12,396 nt of DNA from Dehalococcoidia bacterium (GCA_030606165.1 JAUWGZ010000038.1:1-12396); one strand, 5' to 3'; positions 1 through 6,691 are shown, counted from the stretch's first letter. The notes: a model not told the origin generated them from the sequence alone. A program made the numbers and translations.

Positions 1-343
1 CTTTGATGTGGTGGTAAGTAGCCACTGATATTGCCCAATCGAAGGTATTATTGGGGAAGGGTAGGAACGAGGCATCAGCGGCCATTAAGTTGACATAAAG
101 CTTAAATTTGGCAGAATACCTCAGAGCTTGCTTAAGCATGGCTGGGGAGGAATCTACCCCCCAGAGTTCAAAGCCCTGGCTGAAAGGCAAGAAGTCCGGT
201 CCATGAGCGCAACCAACATTTAGCAGCTTTCCGCTTTGCCATCTTGCCGCCAGCTCTTCGAGCTCTTCTTTTAATAAAGGCCAATGCCTCACCCGATACC
301 AGCTTTCAGCTATTTGGTCGAAAACCTCTCTGTTTGTGGTCAT
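1..343 (-). CDS. Trm9-like class I SAM-dependent methyltransferase (3' end cut by window edge)
   Basis: Reading the minus strand from the ATG at 343-341 gives 114 codons that run off the left edge without a stop. The N-terminus (FDQIAESWY..R..P) resembles Trm9/ALKBH8-type tRNA methyltransferases. SAM-binding motif I is LLNVGCAHG, the acidic loop is LWGVDSSPAM, and the segment FDWAISVATYHHI matches the Trm9 FDxAISxAxxHH region. In eukaryotes Trm9 methylates carboxymethyluridine at tRNA position 34 to mcm5U. The neighbouring divergent gene is Elp3, which makes the carboxymethyl group, and this supports a tRNA role. The substrate is inferred; a generic small-molecule methyltransferase is the alternative. 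No strong ribosome binding site is seen; the best is a weak AGAG before the start. The motif I Gly is replaced (GCAHG rather than GCGxG). Confidence 0.8.
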   Translation of the reverse strand, partial: MTTNREVFDQIAESWYRVRHWPLLKEELEELAARWQSGKLLNVGCAHGPDFLPFSQGFELWGVDSSPAMLKQALRYSAKFKLYVNLMAADASFLPFPNNTFDWAISVATYHHIK

Positions 344-405
344 ATATACACTCTGCTAAACTTTAGCATATTATGGTGAAATGCTCATGGTCGCCAGTCT
401 CTTGT

Positions 406-670
406 TGTCATTCTGAATGGAGCGAAGCGGAATGAAAAATCTCTTCGTTAAGGGTAAAAAGGAGATTCTTAACCCCGACAAGTCGGGGCTCTGAGTGACA
501 TTTCCATCCTGTCATTGCGAGGCTGACGAAGTCAGCCGAAGCAATCTCGTGGAGGGGCAGGGGATTGCTTTGCGGAGTTTACCCTGAGCGGGGCGAGATT
601 CTTCGCTACGCTCAGAATGACAAGAGGCGAAGGGCGCGCAATGACATTAGGAGAAAGGCTCTGAATGACA
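406..670. repeat. cluster of dispersed inverted-repeat elements between methyltransferase and elp3
   Basis: This gene-free stretch is built from short repeats. TGTCATTCTGA at 406-416 is the reverse complement of the sequence at 612-622, and TGTCATTC is mirrored by GAATGACA at 663-670. The 28-mer at 595-622 is the reverse complement of the common 'TGTCATTCTGAGCG(A/T)AGCGAAGAATCTC' type of genomic repeat. A GTCATTGCGAG...GCAATCTC unit lies at 511-547, with an internal hairpin GGCTGAC/GTCAGCC (521-527, 531-537). CCCCGAC/GTCGGGG (473-479, 482-488) is a near-perfect palindrome. Such repeats are dispersed in many environmental bacterial genomes, including Chloroflexota. I see no coding content, and nothing of note in 344-405. 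Whether it is one element or several nested insertions cannot be decided here. Confidence 0.65.
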
Positions 671-680
671 TGGAGACGGC

Positions 681-2027
681 ATGAAGAAAGCATCTCGAAC
701 TATTTCTGGAGTAACCCCGGTGGCAGTTATGGCCAAGCCATTTCCCTGCCCCGGCAAATGTGTTTATTGCCCCACTTCTCTTGAGGCGCCCAAGAGTTAT
801 ACTGTGGAGTCTCCAGCGGTGCTCCGAGCTCGAAGTTGTGGCTTTGATGCCAAGAAACAGGTGGAGGTCAGGCTCAAGACATTGGCTGAAATGGGACATG
901 CCCAGGATAAGGTAGAGCTTATCATCATGGGGGGTACCTTTCTATCTTATCCCCGGGACTACCAGTATCAGTTTATTGAGGATTGCTATGATGCCCTGAA
1001 CGGCATCTCCTCTAGTAATTTAGAGGAAGCCAGGAAATTGAATGAAAATGCTGAGCATCGCTGTGTGGGATTGTGCATAGAGACCAGGCCGGACTTTTGT
1101 GGGGAGGGGGAGATAAGGCGCATGCTTGATTTTGGCACCACCAGGGTGGAGCTTGGGGTACAGACCTTGGACGATGAGGTTCACTGCCTGACAAAGAGGG
1201 GACATGGGGTAGCTGAAGTTACCTCCGCGACCAGGCTGTTACGGGATTATGGCTTTAAGGTGTACTATCATTGGATGCCTGGTTTACCGGGGTCAACACC
1301 TGAGCATGACCTGGAGCTATCGCGGCAATTGTTTGGAGATGAGCGCTTTCGACCTGACGGGCTCAAGCTTTATCCCACGCTGGTAGTTCGGGGGAGTGAG
1401 CTAGAGAGTTGGTATCGGGATAATCGCTACCGGCCTTATGGTGATGAGGAAATGATTGATTTGCTTATGGCTATTAAAGCTCTAATTCCCAAATATGTAA
1501 GGATTTCGAGGTTGATGCGGGATATTCCCAGCAAATTTATCATTGCTGGGAGCAGAGACTTAGCGCTCAGAGGAACTGTTAGAAAGAAGATGGGGCAAAC
1601 AGGACTTCGCTGTAACTGCATTCGTTGTCGGGAATATGGGCATCGCCTGAGGGATGGCTGGGCAATTGGCGAGCCCTGGTTAACCAGGCTGGATTATGAA
1701 ACTTTGGGGGGGAGGGAGGTCTTCCTTTCTTACGAGGATGAAAATGAAACCTTGTTTGGCTTGCTGAGGTTGAGAATAAATGGGGAAAAAGCGGTAGTTA
1801 GGGAGCTACATATTTTTGGTCCTGAAGTTCCCCTGGGGGGAAGGCTAGAGCGAACCGCTCAACATCACGGTCTCGGGGAAAGGTTGCTTCGAGAGGCAGA
1901 GAGAATCGCAGGGGAGGAATTTAAGGCTGATAGATTATCGGTGCTTAGTGGTATCGGTGCCAGGGAGTATTACCGCTCGCTTGGTTATGGTCTGGAAGGC
2001 GCTTACATGATTAAGGAGCTTGGTTAA
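681..2027 (+). CDS. elp3: Elp3: tRNA uridine-34 carboxymethylation radical SAM / acetyltransferase-fold enzyme
   Basis: 448 residues, full length for a bacterial or archaeal Elp3. Elp3 uses acetyl-CoA and SAM to form 5-carboxymethyluridine at the tRNA wobble position. The radical SAM cluster is C23-PGK-C27-VY-C30, the standard CX3CX2C. The core continues with IIMGGTFLS (81-89), ETRPD (134-138) and HWMPGLPGS (197-205). A zinc-type cluster CNCIRC (C311, C313, C316) precedes H321. The C-terminal GNAT-like domain (~345-448) has the acetyl-CoA loop QHHGLGE (394-400) and GAREYYRSLGY (426-436). The ATG at 681 has GGAG at 672-675, five bases upstream. The protein closely resembles the D. mccartyi Elp3 used for structural work, as I recall it. 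No other Elongator subunit is visible, as expected for bacterial Elp3. Confidence 0.95.
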   Translation: MKKASRTISGVTPVAVMAKPFPCPGKCVYCPTSLEAPKSYTVESPAVLRARSCGFDAKKQVEVRLKTLAEMGHAQDKVELIIMGGTFLSYPRDYQYQFIEDCYDALNGISSSNLEEARKLNENAEHRCVGLCIETRPDFCGEGEIRRMLDFGTTRVELGVQTLDDEVHCLTKRGHGVAEVTSATRLLRDYGFKVYYHWMPGLPGSTPEHDLELSRQLFGDERFRPDGLKLYPTLVVRGSELESWYRDNRYRPYGDEEMIDLLMAIKALIPKYVRISRLMRDIPSKFIIAGSRDLALRGTVRKKMGQTGLRCNCIRCREYGHRLRDGWAIGEPWLTRLDYETLGGREVFLSYEDENETLFGLLRLRINGEKAVVRELHIFGPEVPLGGRLERTAQHHGLGERLLREAERIAGEEFKADRLSVLSGIGAREYYRSLGYGLEGAYMIKELG

Positions 2028-2056
2028 GCTGCCTGGAAGCCTTTGGATAGACTGTT

Positions 2057-2132
2057 TGTCCTGAGCGAAGTCGAAGGGCAAGCTGGTCTGCTCTCGAGTG
2101 CCGCTCATGGTTCGATAAGCTCACTACGAGCG
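2057..2132. repeat. remnants of dispersed GTCCTGAGCGAAG / GGTTCGATAAGCTC repeat
   Basis: TGTCCTGAGCGAAGTCGAAGGG (2057-2078) and the segment CTCATGGTTCGATAAGCTC at 2104-2122, followed by ACTACGAGCG, resemble the two halves of a repeat common in environmental bacterial genomes. In its usual form it flanks GTCCTGAGC..GTCGAAGGG with a CATGGTTCGACAAGCTCACC.. half. It lies just after elp3, and together with the 406-670 cluster it means elp3 is bracketed by repeats. No coding content is seen. Confidence 0.5.
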
Positions 2133-2157
2133 ATTTAAAAAATAATCCCCAACTATA

Positions 2158-2187
2158 TTGACATCGAGCAATAGCTATAATTATAAT
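2158..2187 (+). promoter_or_regulatory. perfect-consensus sigma70-type promoter for small membrane protein
   Basis: TTGACA at 2158-2163 and TATAAT at 2182-2187 are separated by 18 bases. Both hexamers match the consensus exactly. A second TATAAT at 2176-2181 is only 12 bases from the -35 box and is less likely to be used. Expected transcription start is near 2194, about 70 bases before the ATG at 2266. Confidence 0.75.
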
Positions 2188-2265
2188 GAATCGAAGGGAC
2201 CGCAGAAGCTATTCAATCAATTGAGAAGCTTGGAACCTGGAAAAACAAAAAAGGAGAAATAGCAG

Positions 2266-2424
2266 ATGGATAATGAAGTAAAGCCAACCTGGAAATTAGC
2301 TTGGGGATTGTGGTGGCGGATGTTTCTTATTAGTCTGGGGATATCTGTGATAGTCGGGGTAATCCTAGCCTTGGTGGTGGACGTGTCAATCATACCCTGG
2401 CTCATGCCTTGGTTTATATCTTGA
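2266..2424 (+). CDS. 52-residue small membrane protein of unknown function
   Basis: Short open frame beginning MDNEVKPTWKLAWGLWWRMF and ending at TGA 2422-2424. A polar, Trp-rich N-terminus is followed by a hydrophobic stretch (residues ~19-38, rich in I, L, V and G) ending in VVD, then a second short apolar tail containing PWLMPWF. This suggests one firm membrane segment and possibly a second. Support for a real gene is AAGGAG at 2251-2256, nine bases before the ATG, and a perfect-consensus promoter upstream. It opens a run of three small membrane-protein genes. The family is not recognised. In another frame an open stretch continues to the stop at about 2573 and contains one CPECG motif. 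A longer protein truncated by a frameshift therefore cannot be excluded, but I see no strong evidence for it. Confidence 0.65.
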   Translation: MDNEVKPTWKLAWGLWWRMFLISLGISVIVGVILALVVDVSIIPWLMPWFIS

Positions 2425-2553
2425 TAAGCTCTCTTGGATGGTGCCCGGAGTGTGGTGACGATTTGCTATTGCTGACAAGGCAAGGTTGTGGCGGTTGGGC
2501 TGGGTTACGACAGGCAAACCCTCTGCTGTGGTGGGTGTTGAGGTTTTGGGGTA

Positions 2554-2582
2554 TTGACAATGAGAGCCTCTAACTATATCGT
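2554..2582 (+). promoter_or_regulatory. possible promoter upstream of second small membrane protein
   Basis: TTGACA at 2554-2559 is a perfect -35 hexamer. The -10 at 17-base spacing is TATCGT (2577-2582), four of six matches; TATATC at 2575-2580 is an alternative at 15 bases. Start would fall near 2589, with the Shine-Dalgarno just downstream. Confidence 0.4.
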
Positions 2583-2590
2583 TATGTAAA

Positions 2591-2620
2591 AGGATAGAAA
2601 GGAGGGCAAGACATGGAAAG
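2591..2620 (+). repeat. duplicated translation leader, copy 1
   Basis: The 30 bases around the start of the gene at 2613 (AGGATAG, AAAGGAGGG, CAAGAC, then ATGGAAAG) match 3075-3102 around the next gene almost base for base, with small gaps. It carries the ribosome binding site. Confidence 0.6.
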
Positions 2621-2927
2621 AACTTGGAAGCCGACAACTGCGGGCATACTCTGTATTATTGCAGGAGCCATTGGTGTGATCACCGGTATAGTAGTTGCTG
2701 TAGTCGGTGGCATCGGATGGTTCTTTTGGATGCCATGGGTTAGCGCCATTGGTGCTCCCATAATTGTAGTGGGGGTAATTGCTATAGTAGGTGGTAGCTA
2801 CGCCTTGAAAAGAAGGGTTTGGGGACTGGCGCTTGCCGGGTCTATCTGTGCACTCATTGGGCCCTGGGTGATTCTCGGGATACTCGCCATTATATTTGTC
2901 AGCTTGGGGAAGGGCGAATTTGAGTAA
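2613..2927 (+). CDS. small multi-pass membrane protein, unknown function
   Basis: 104 residues, mostly hydrophobic. Likely membrane segments are at about residues 10-38 (Gly/Ile/Val rich, ending GWFFW), 43-66 and 69-98, with a basic KRR at ~67-69 between the last two and a short acidic tail (GKGEFE). The N-terminus MERTWKPTTAGILCIIAGAI resembles small hydrophobic proteins common in archaea and Chloroflexota; I cannot assign a named family with certainty. AAAGGAGGG sits 6-14 bases before the ATG. The neighbours on both sides in the same direction are also small membrane proteins, so a shared envelope role is plausible, but nothing in the sequence indicates a catalytic function. Confidence 0.8.
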   Translation: MERTWKPTTAGILCIIAGAIGVITGIVVAVVGGIGWFFWMPWVSAIGAPIIVVGVIAIVGGSYALKRRVWGLALAGSICALIGPWVILGILAIIFVSLGKGEFE

Positions 2928-3074
2928 GTCCCAGGTTCTGCAAGTTGTGTGAATCCGAGTAGTCGCCCAATTTATTTTACCTACCCAAATCTTCGATTTG
3001 GTTGAGTGAAAATTTGATTATGCGATTGTGCCTGATGAATCGAGCAGCTACAGAATTTTATTTGAAAAACTTTA

Positions 3075-3102
3075 AGGACAGAAAGGAGGCAAGATGGAAA
3101 AG
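3075..3102 (+). repeat. duplicated translation leader, copy 2
   Basis: AGGACAG, AAAGGAGG, CAAG, then ATGGAAAAG. This is the partner of 2591-2620, with one substitution in the first block and three bases missing between the Shine-Dalgarno and ATG. The coding sequences that follow diverge after the first few codons. Confidence 0.6.
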
Positions 3103-3363
3103 TATCCTTTTCTACGGTATGCGACTACTGTTTTGAGGATCCTGGGGTGGATAGTACTGGTAGTTGGCGTTATTGGTTCGATTGTTTTCGGAATTTTGAC
3201 GGGCGGAGTTACAGGTGCTTTCTATGCGATTGGGGGAGTAATTTTCTCCTTCTTGGCCTGGCTATTCTTGCTGGCAAGTAGGGAACTTATTTACATACTT
3301 ATCCATGTGGAAGAGAACACCAGAAACACAGCTGAGAGCATTACAACAAAGAAATCACGCTGA
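3094..3363 (+). CDS. small two-pass membrane protein, DUF4282-like
   Basis: 89 residues. Two membrane segments are likely at about 12-34 (LRILGWIVLVVGVIGSIVFG) and 40-63, linked by a glycine-rich turn (GGVTGAFYAIGG). They are followed by an amphipathic stretch RELIYILIHVEENTRNT and a basic C-terminus (TTKKSR). The layout of two helices followed by an E-L-(I/V)-x3-(I/V)-x-x-x-ENT motif resembles DUF4282-type proteins; this assignment is tentative. AAAGGAGG at 3082-3089 is four bases before the ATG. No clear promoter was found in the 166-base gap upstream, so it may be read through from the gene at 2613. It converges on the Mth938-domain gene with only 14 bases between the stops and no visible terminator. 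Confidence 0.8.
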   Translation: MEKYPFLRYATTVLRILGWIVLVVGVIGSIVFGILTGGVTGAFYAIGGVIFSFLAWLFLLASRELIYILIHVEENTRNTAESITTKKSR

Positions 3364-3377
3364 GATAAATTTATGCC

Positions 3378-3734
3378 TTAGCAGGTTATGTGAATCAAGG
3401 CAGCAACCTTCTTCTGTTCGCCAAGCTCATTTACCACGGCTACGGCATCATGGGATGGCTGAACCAGTAAGCTTAGATTTTTCCCCTTAGCCCAGCTTTC
3501 TGCCTCAGGAGCTATATGGGCAGCGCTGTTGGTTCCGGTGCCGACAATTATTGTTTCAGGTTGACCCTGGCTCAATTCCTCCAGCTCCTGTTTCTTGATT
3601 TTATGACTGCCGAACATCAGAAAGCCGCCTTTTCGTTTCTTTACCGTGCCATCGGCAAAGATTAGAACATCCCGGCGGTATTTCTTGCCTTCAACTATTA
3701 TTGAGCCAAAGGTAAGCTCATCTATTTTAGCCAC
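3378..3734 (-). CDS. Mth938-domain (DUF498/PF04430) protein
   Basis: 118 residues, the usual length for stand-alone Mth938-like proteins (the family includes human NDUFAF3). Family features are GSIIVEGKKYRRDVLIFADGTV near the N-terminus, then the ETIIVGTGT strand-turn (about 60-68), a short E-rich helix, and a C-terminal HDAVAVVNEL segment. Molecular function is unknown in bacteria; the domain fold is an alpha/beta barrel-like unit. The start is GTG (3734-3732), supported by AGGAGGA nine bases upstream on the minus strand (3750-3744). It lies 131 bases downstream of the radical SAM gene in the same direction and may be co-transcribed with it; no terminator or promoter is evident in the gap. 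Confidence 0.85.
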   Translation of the reverse strand: MAKIDELTFGSIIVEGKKYRRDVLIFADGTVKKRKGGFLMFGSHKIKKQELEELSQGQPETIIVGTGTNSAAHIAPEAESWAKGKNLSLLVQPSHDAVAVVNELGEQKKVAALIHITC

Positions 3735-3865
3735 GAAATTTAATCCTCCTTCCTCTGATTCCCTTGCCGCCCTGTAAATCGGCTTTTTGTTTGCTGTTCC
3801 GCTTTATTGCCCGGCCGTGCTTGAAACGATTTAGATTTACAAATCCTTTTGACACGGTTCTTCCC

Positions 3866-5065
3866 TTAAATAAAGTTGTCCTTCAGCCTTAATATCGTCT
3901 CCTCAACATTGCTACCCTGTGCTCTGAGGTGTTTTATAGCTTGTTCTATTTTATCGTGTTTGTAGCTATCACTGAGGTCAGTTAGCCTGTTGTATAAACC
4001 AGCCCGGCTGCCAAAGTTGAAATTGAGTCTTTCCTCATCCGGCAAAGATAGGTACTTATTTATGATATCGAGGCATTTTTCTTTATCCTCGGGCATTTTG
4101 CCTTTGACCTCCATCAATAAGTTAAGTGTATGGTCACTCTTAAGATGGCTGGTAACTTGCAAGTTTTCGATGAAAACACCTATTTCCTTTGCTACTTCGT
4201 CCTCCGTTTGCAGCTCAAAATCCCCGTCTTGCAACCTGGTCCACAATGGCATAGCTGGAGTGATGTGGAGGCTGCGCAGCCTTATATAATCAGGGTCAAT
4301 CTCGTTTAACACCCTGGCTGTTTCCCGGGCGTGTTCTTGAGACATTTTCTTGCCCCCAAGACCAGGCATGACATACTCGCACAGAGAAATGCCTGCCTCT
4401 TTCACCTTCGTTCCACCCTCAATGTGGTTCTTAGCGGTGCATCCTTTTTCAATATAAACCAGCAAAGGGTCGTAGCCAGTCTCCAGTCCAATATGAATCC
4501 TATCTAGCCCGGCATCCTTGATTTCCTGTAACTCCACTAACGACTTTCTAGCTGCCGTATGGGACCGACCATATGTAGTTACTCTATTTAAGCTGGGAAA
4601 GGTTTTTCTCAGGAAAGTAATCACCTGAGTTAGCTCAGGGGTGCGCATGATTAAGGTATTGGAATCCTGGAGGAAGGCTGACTTGCCTCCTGTCGCAAGC
4701 CAACGGGCAACATTATGCACGCATTGTCCATATTGAGGTTGATTAGAGAGCATTGCCGCTACCTCTATTACTTTGTTGCCATGGCCTGTCTTCCAAGCTA
4801 TTTCCTTTAAACCCTCGCTGATGGCCTTAGCCGCCTCAATATCTTTTATAATCTCTTCCACTGACCTCAGCTCGAACTTACTGCCTTTGTATATGGGGCA
4901 GAACTGGCATCTATTCCAGGGGCAATTCCTGGTTGCTCTTATCAGCAGGGAATAAGCTTCACTAGGCGGCCTTATAGGACCCAGCTCAAAGGTCTGGCTC
5001 AGCTTCTCTGTGACTGTGGAGCTTAGCATTCTGCGTATTTTAGCGTATTGAAGGGGAATAGGCAA
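3866..5065 (-). CDS. radical SAM protein with CX4CX2C cluster motif
   Basis: 399 residues. The iron-sulfur cysteines are C48, C53 and C56 in RNCPWNRCQFCPIYKG, so the first spacing is four residues instead of the usual three. This 'CPWN(R/K)CxFC' form is found in a subgroup of COG1032-type radical SAM proteins. Further core elements are the ITFLRKTFPSLNRVTTYGR strand region, IHIGLETGYDPLL (SAM-contact type GxExG), and ISLCEYVMPGLGG. No B12-binding or other accessory domain is seen, and the substrate is unknown. The TTG at 5065-5063 is chosen as start because AAGGAGGC lies ten bases upstream (5083-5076); an internal ATG at residue 13 lacks a site. The gene diverges from the HAD hydrolase, with 42 bases between starts. 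Confidence 0.85.
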   Translation of the reverse strand: MPIPLQYAKIRRMLSSTVTEKLSQTFELGPIRPPSEAYSLLIRATRNCPWNRCQFCPIYKGSKFELRSVEEIIKDIEAAKAISEGLKEIAWKTGHGNKVIEVAAMLSNQPQYGQCVHNVARWLATGGKSAFLQDSNTLIMRTPELTQVITFLRKTFPSLNRVTTYGRSHTAARKSLVELQEIKDAGLDRIHIGLETGYDPLLVYIEKGCTAKNHIEGGTKVKEAGISLCEYVMPGLGGKKMSQEHARETARVLNEIDPDYIRLRSLHITPAMPLWTRLQDGDFELQTEDEVAKEIGVFIENLQVTSHLKSDHTLNLLMEVKGKMPEDKEKCLDIINKYLSLPDEERLNFNFGSRAGLYNRLTDLSDSYKHDKIEQAIKHLRAQGSNVEETILRLKDNFI

Positions 5066-5107
5066 ATGGACTTTTGCCTCCTTACCGTGATAATATCAGC
5101 ATTTCAA

Positions 5108-5743
5108 ATGAAGCAGATTGAATTAATCTCTTTTGATGCTGAGGGAACAGTGGTAAAGCCTGATTTCAGCCAGGCTAAATGGCATGAGGCTATCCCTGCG
5201 CTTTATGCTCAGAAAAAAGGACTTGACCTTGCTCAAGCTAAGAAGTGTATTTATGAGGAGTATGGTAAAATCGGCGACCAGAGGCTTGAGTGGTATGATA
5301 TCGAATACTGGTTTCGCTATCTTGGCTTGGGTTCTTCTGAGCCACTGATACGAGGCTGTCTGGATAAGATAGGCTATTATCCTGAGGTAACTGAGATCCT
5401 TTCTTTCTTAGCCAGTGAATATAAGTTGATTGTTGCCTCAGGCACACCACTGGAGCTACTGCATTGCTTATTACAAGATATCAAACCTTATTTTGCTCGA
5501 ATTTTTTCCTCCGTTTCACACTATAGGCAATTAAAAAGCCCTGATTTTTACCTCAAGATATGTGAAGAAATGGGCGTCAAGCCGAGCCAGGTCATCCATG
5601 TGGGTGACAACTGGCAATTCGATTTCCTCAATGCCCGACAGGCTGGCATAAATGCTCTCTATCTTGACAGGTCGGGGAGAGACCATCAGGAGTCTCTTAG
5701 CGATTTGACTCAATTAAAACACCTCCTCCCACCCCCGATATAA
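5108..5743 (+). CDS. HAD-superfamily hydrolase (phosphatase-like)
   Basis: 211 residues from the ATG at 5108. The HAD motifs are in order: motif I FDAEGT (nucleophile D10), motif II VASGTP (S111), motif III K143 in QLKSPDF, and motif IV HVGDNWQFD (D167, D172). The region between motifs I and II (~20-90) is a helical cap of the C1 type. A phosphate monoester substrate is expected, but nothing points to a specific one. Motif I carries Glu12 where most phosphatases have the second, acid/base Asp, which may alter activity. An upstream in-frame TTG at 5048 would overlap the divergent gene and add residues unlike the family, so the ATG is preferred. There is no Shine-Dalgarno before it. GATAAT at 5089-5094 would give a start a few bases before the ATG, suggesting a near-leaderless message. 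Confidence 0.85.
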   Translation: MKQIELISFDAEGTVVKPDFSQAKWHEAIPALYAQKKGLDLAQAKKCIYEEYGKIGDQRLEWYDIEYWFRYLGLGSSEPLIRGCLDKIGYYPEVTEILSFLASEYKLIVASGTPLELLHCLLQDIKPYFARIFSSVSHYRQLKSPDFYLKICEEMGVKPSQVIHVGDNWQFDFLNARQAGINALYLDRSGRDHQESLSDLTQLKHLLPPPI

Positions 5744-5780
5744 TATGTTCCCTTTTGGTCTGATGGTAGCCTACTTACTA

Positions 5781-5810
5781 TAGACATTGTGAGCCATTCT
5801 GGGTTACAAT
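5781..5810 (+). promoter_or_regulatory. sigma70-type promoter for the split transketolase operon
   Basis: TAGACA (5781-5786) and TACAAT (5805-5810) are separated by 18 bases, each matching five of six consensus positions. Transcription would start near 5816-5818, only about eight bases before the ATG at 5825. This fits the absence of a ribosome binding site there. Confidence 0.6.
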
Positions 5811-5824
5811 TTAGTCTTTGACCA

Positions 5825-6691
5825 ATGCCAAATCGTAGCGAAGTGTCCCCCGAAAACAACTCTCCAAGTAACAAATTCAACCTGTCCACGGCAGAGCTCA
5901 AGGCAATGGCTAAAAAGCTACGCCGTCATGTAATCACCATGACAGCTACGGCAGGCAGTGGGCATCCTGGCGGCTCCTTATCAGCAGCTGACATCATCAC
6001 TGCTCTTTATTTTAAGGTTTTGCGCCATAACCCCGAAAATCCACAGTGGTTAGACCGTGACCGATTTATATTGAGCAAGGGACATGCCGCTCCAATTTTG
6101 TACGCTGCCCTGGCCGAAACTGGCTACTTTCCCGTGGCAGAGCTGGCAACCTTGAGAAAGTTGGATAGCCGTCTCCAGGGACACGCTGATAGAAAGTTCA
6201 CCCCGGGGGTAGAAATGTCAGCTGGGTCTTTAGGTATGGGTTTGTCCTTCGCCATTGGCGTTGCCCTGGCCGCTAGGCTGGATTCCAAAATTTACCGGAC
6301 CTATGTTCTTCTTAGCGATGGAGAATGTGAGGAGGGACAAACTTGGGAGGCGGCTCTTTCAGCGGCCCAATTTAAACTAGATAACCTAACGGCTATAGTT
6401 GACTACAATGGTATGCAGCTCAGCGGATGGACTCGAGACATCATGAACCTTGAGCCTTTTACCCGGAAATGGCAAGCCTTTGGCTGGCATACCATTGATA
6501 TAGACGGACATAACTTTGACCAAATCCTGTCCGCTTGCCAAGGGGCTGAAAAGATAAAAGGCAAACCCACTGTCATCGTCGCCCGCACCATCAAAGGCAA
6601 GGGGGTTAGCTTCATGGAAAACAATGCGGCGTTTCACGGCAAGGCACCTACCTGGGAAGAAGCCGAAAGGGCGCTAAAGGAGTTAGAGTAA
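5825..6691 (+). CDS. transketolase, N-terminal (TPP-binding) subunit
   Basis: 288 residues, the size of the N-terminal half in two-gene transketolases. With the next gene it would transfer two-carbon units between sugar phosphates in the non-oxidative pentose phosphate pathway. The visible motifs are SGHPGGSLS (45-53), SKGHAAPILYA (84-94), LQGHAD (117-122), and the diphosphate/Mg site SDGECEEG...DYN (S164-D165-G166 to N195). The usual first Gly of GDG is Ser here. KGKGVSFMEN..FHG lies near the C-terminus. The first ~20 residues are a polar extension. The ATG at 5825 has no Shine-Dalgarno; a later in-frame ATG at 5906 has no better one, and the promoter position supports 5825 on a near-leaderless transcript. 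The stop is two bases before the partner's ATG, indicating translational coupling. Confidence 0.93.
   Translation: MPNRSEVSPENNSPSNKFNLSTAELKAMAKKLRRHVITMTATAGSGHPGGSLSAADIITALYFKVLRHNPENPQWLDRDRFILSKGHAAPILYAALAETGYFPVAELATLRKLDSRLQGHADRKFTPGVEMSAGSLGMGLSFAIGVALAARLDSKIYRTYVLLSDGECEEGQTWEAALSAAQFKLDNLTAIVDYNGMQLSGWTRDIMNLEPFTRKWQAFGWHTIDIDGHNFDQILSACQGAEKIKGKPTVIVARTIKGKGVSFMENNAAFHGKAPTWEEAERALKELE

Noticed and set aside
473..488. CCCCGAC/GTCGGGG palindrome as a transcription terminator
   Set aside because: The two-base loop is too short for a normal RNA hairpin and no T-run follows; it fits the dispersed repeat cluster better.
670..684. Five-codon open frame (ATG at 670, TGA at 682) overlapping the elp3 start
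   Set aside because: It has no ribosome binding site of its own; the GGAG within it serves the elp3 ATG. Treated as chance.
2108..2122. GGTTCGA at 2109-2115 as a tRNA T-arm
   Set aside because: No acceptor, D or anticodon stem can be formed around it; the segment is a half of a common dispersed repeat.
5048..5107. TTG start for the HAD gene adding 20 residues
   Set aside because: It overlaps the start of the divergent radical SAM gene, and HAD proteins normally begin a few residues before motif I, as from 5108.
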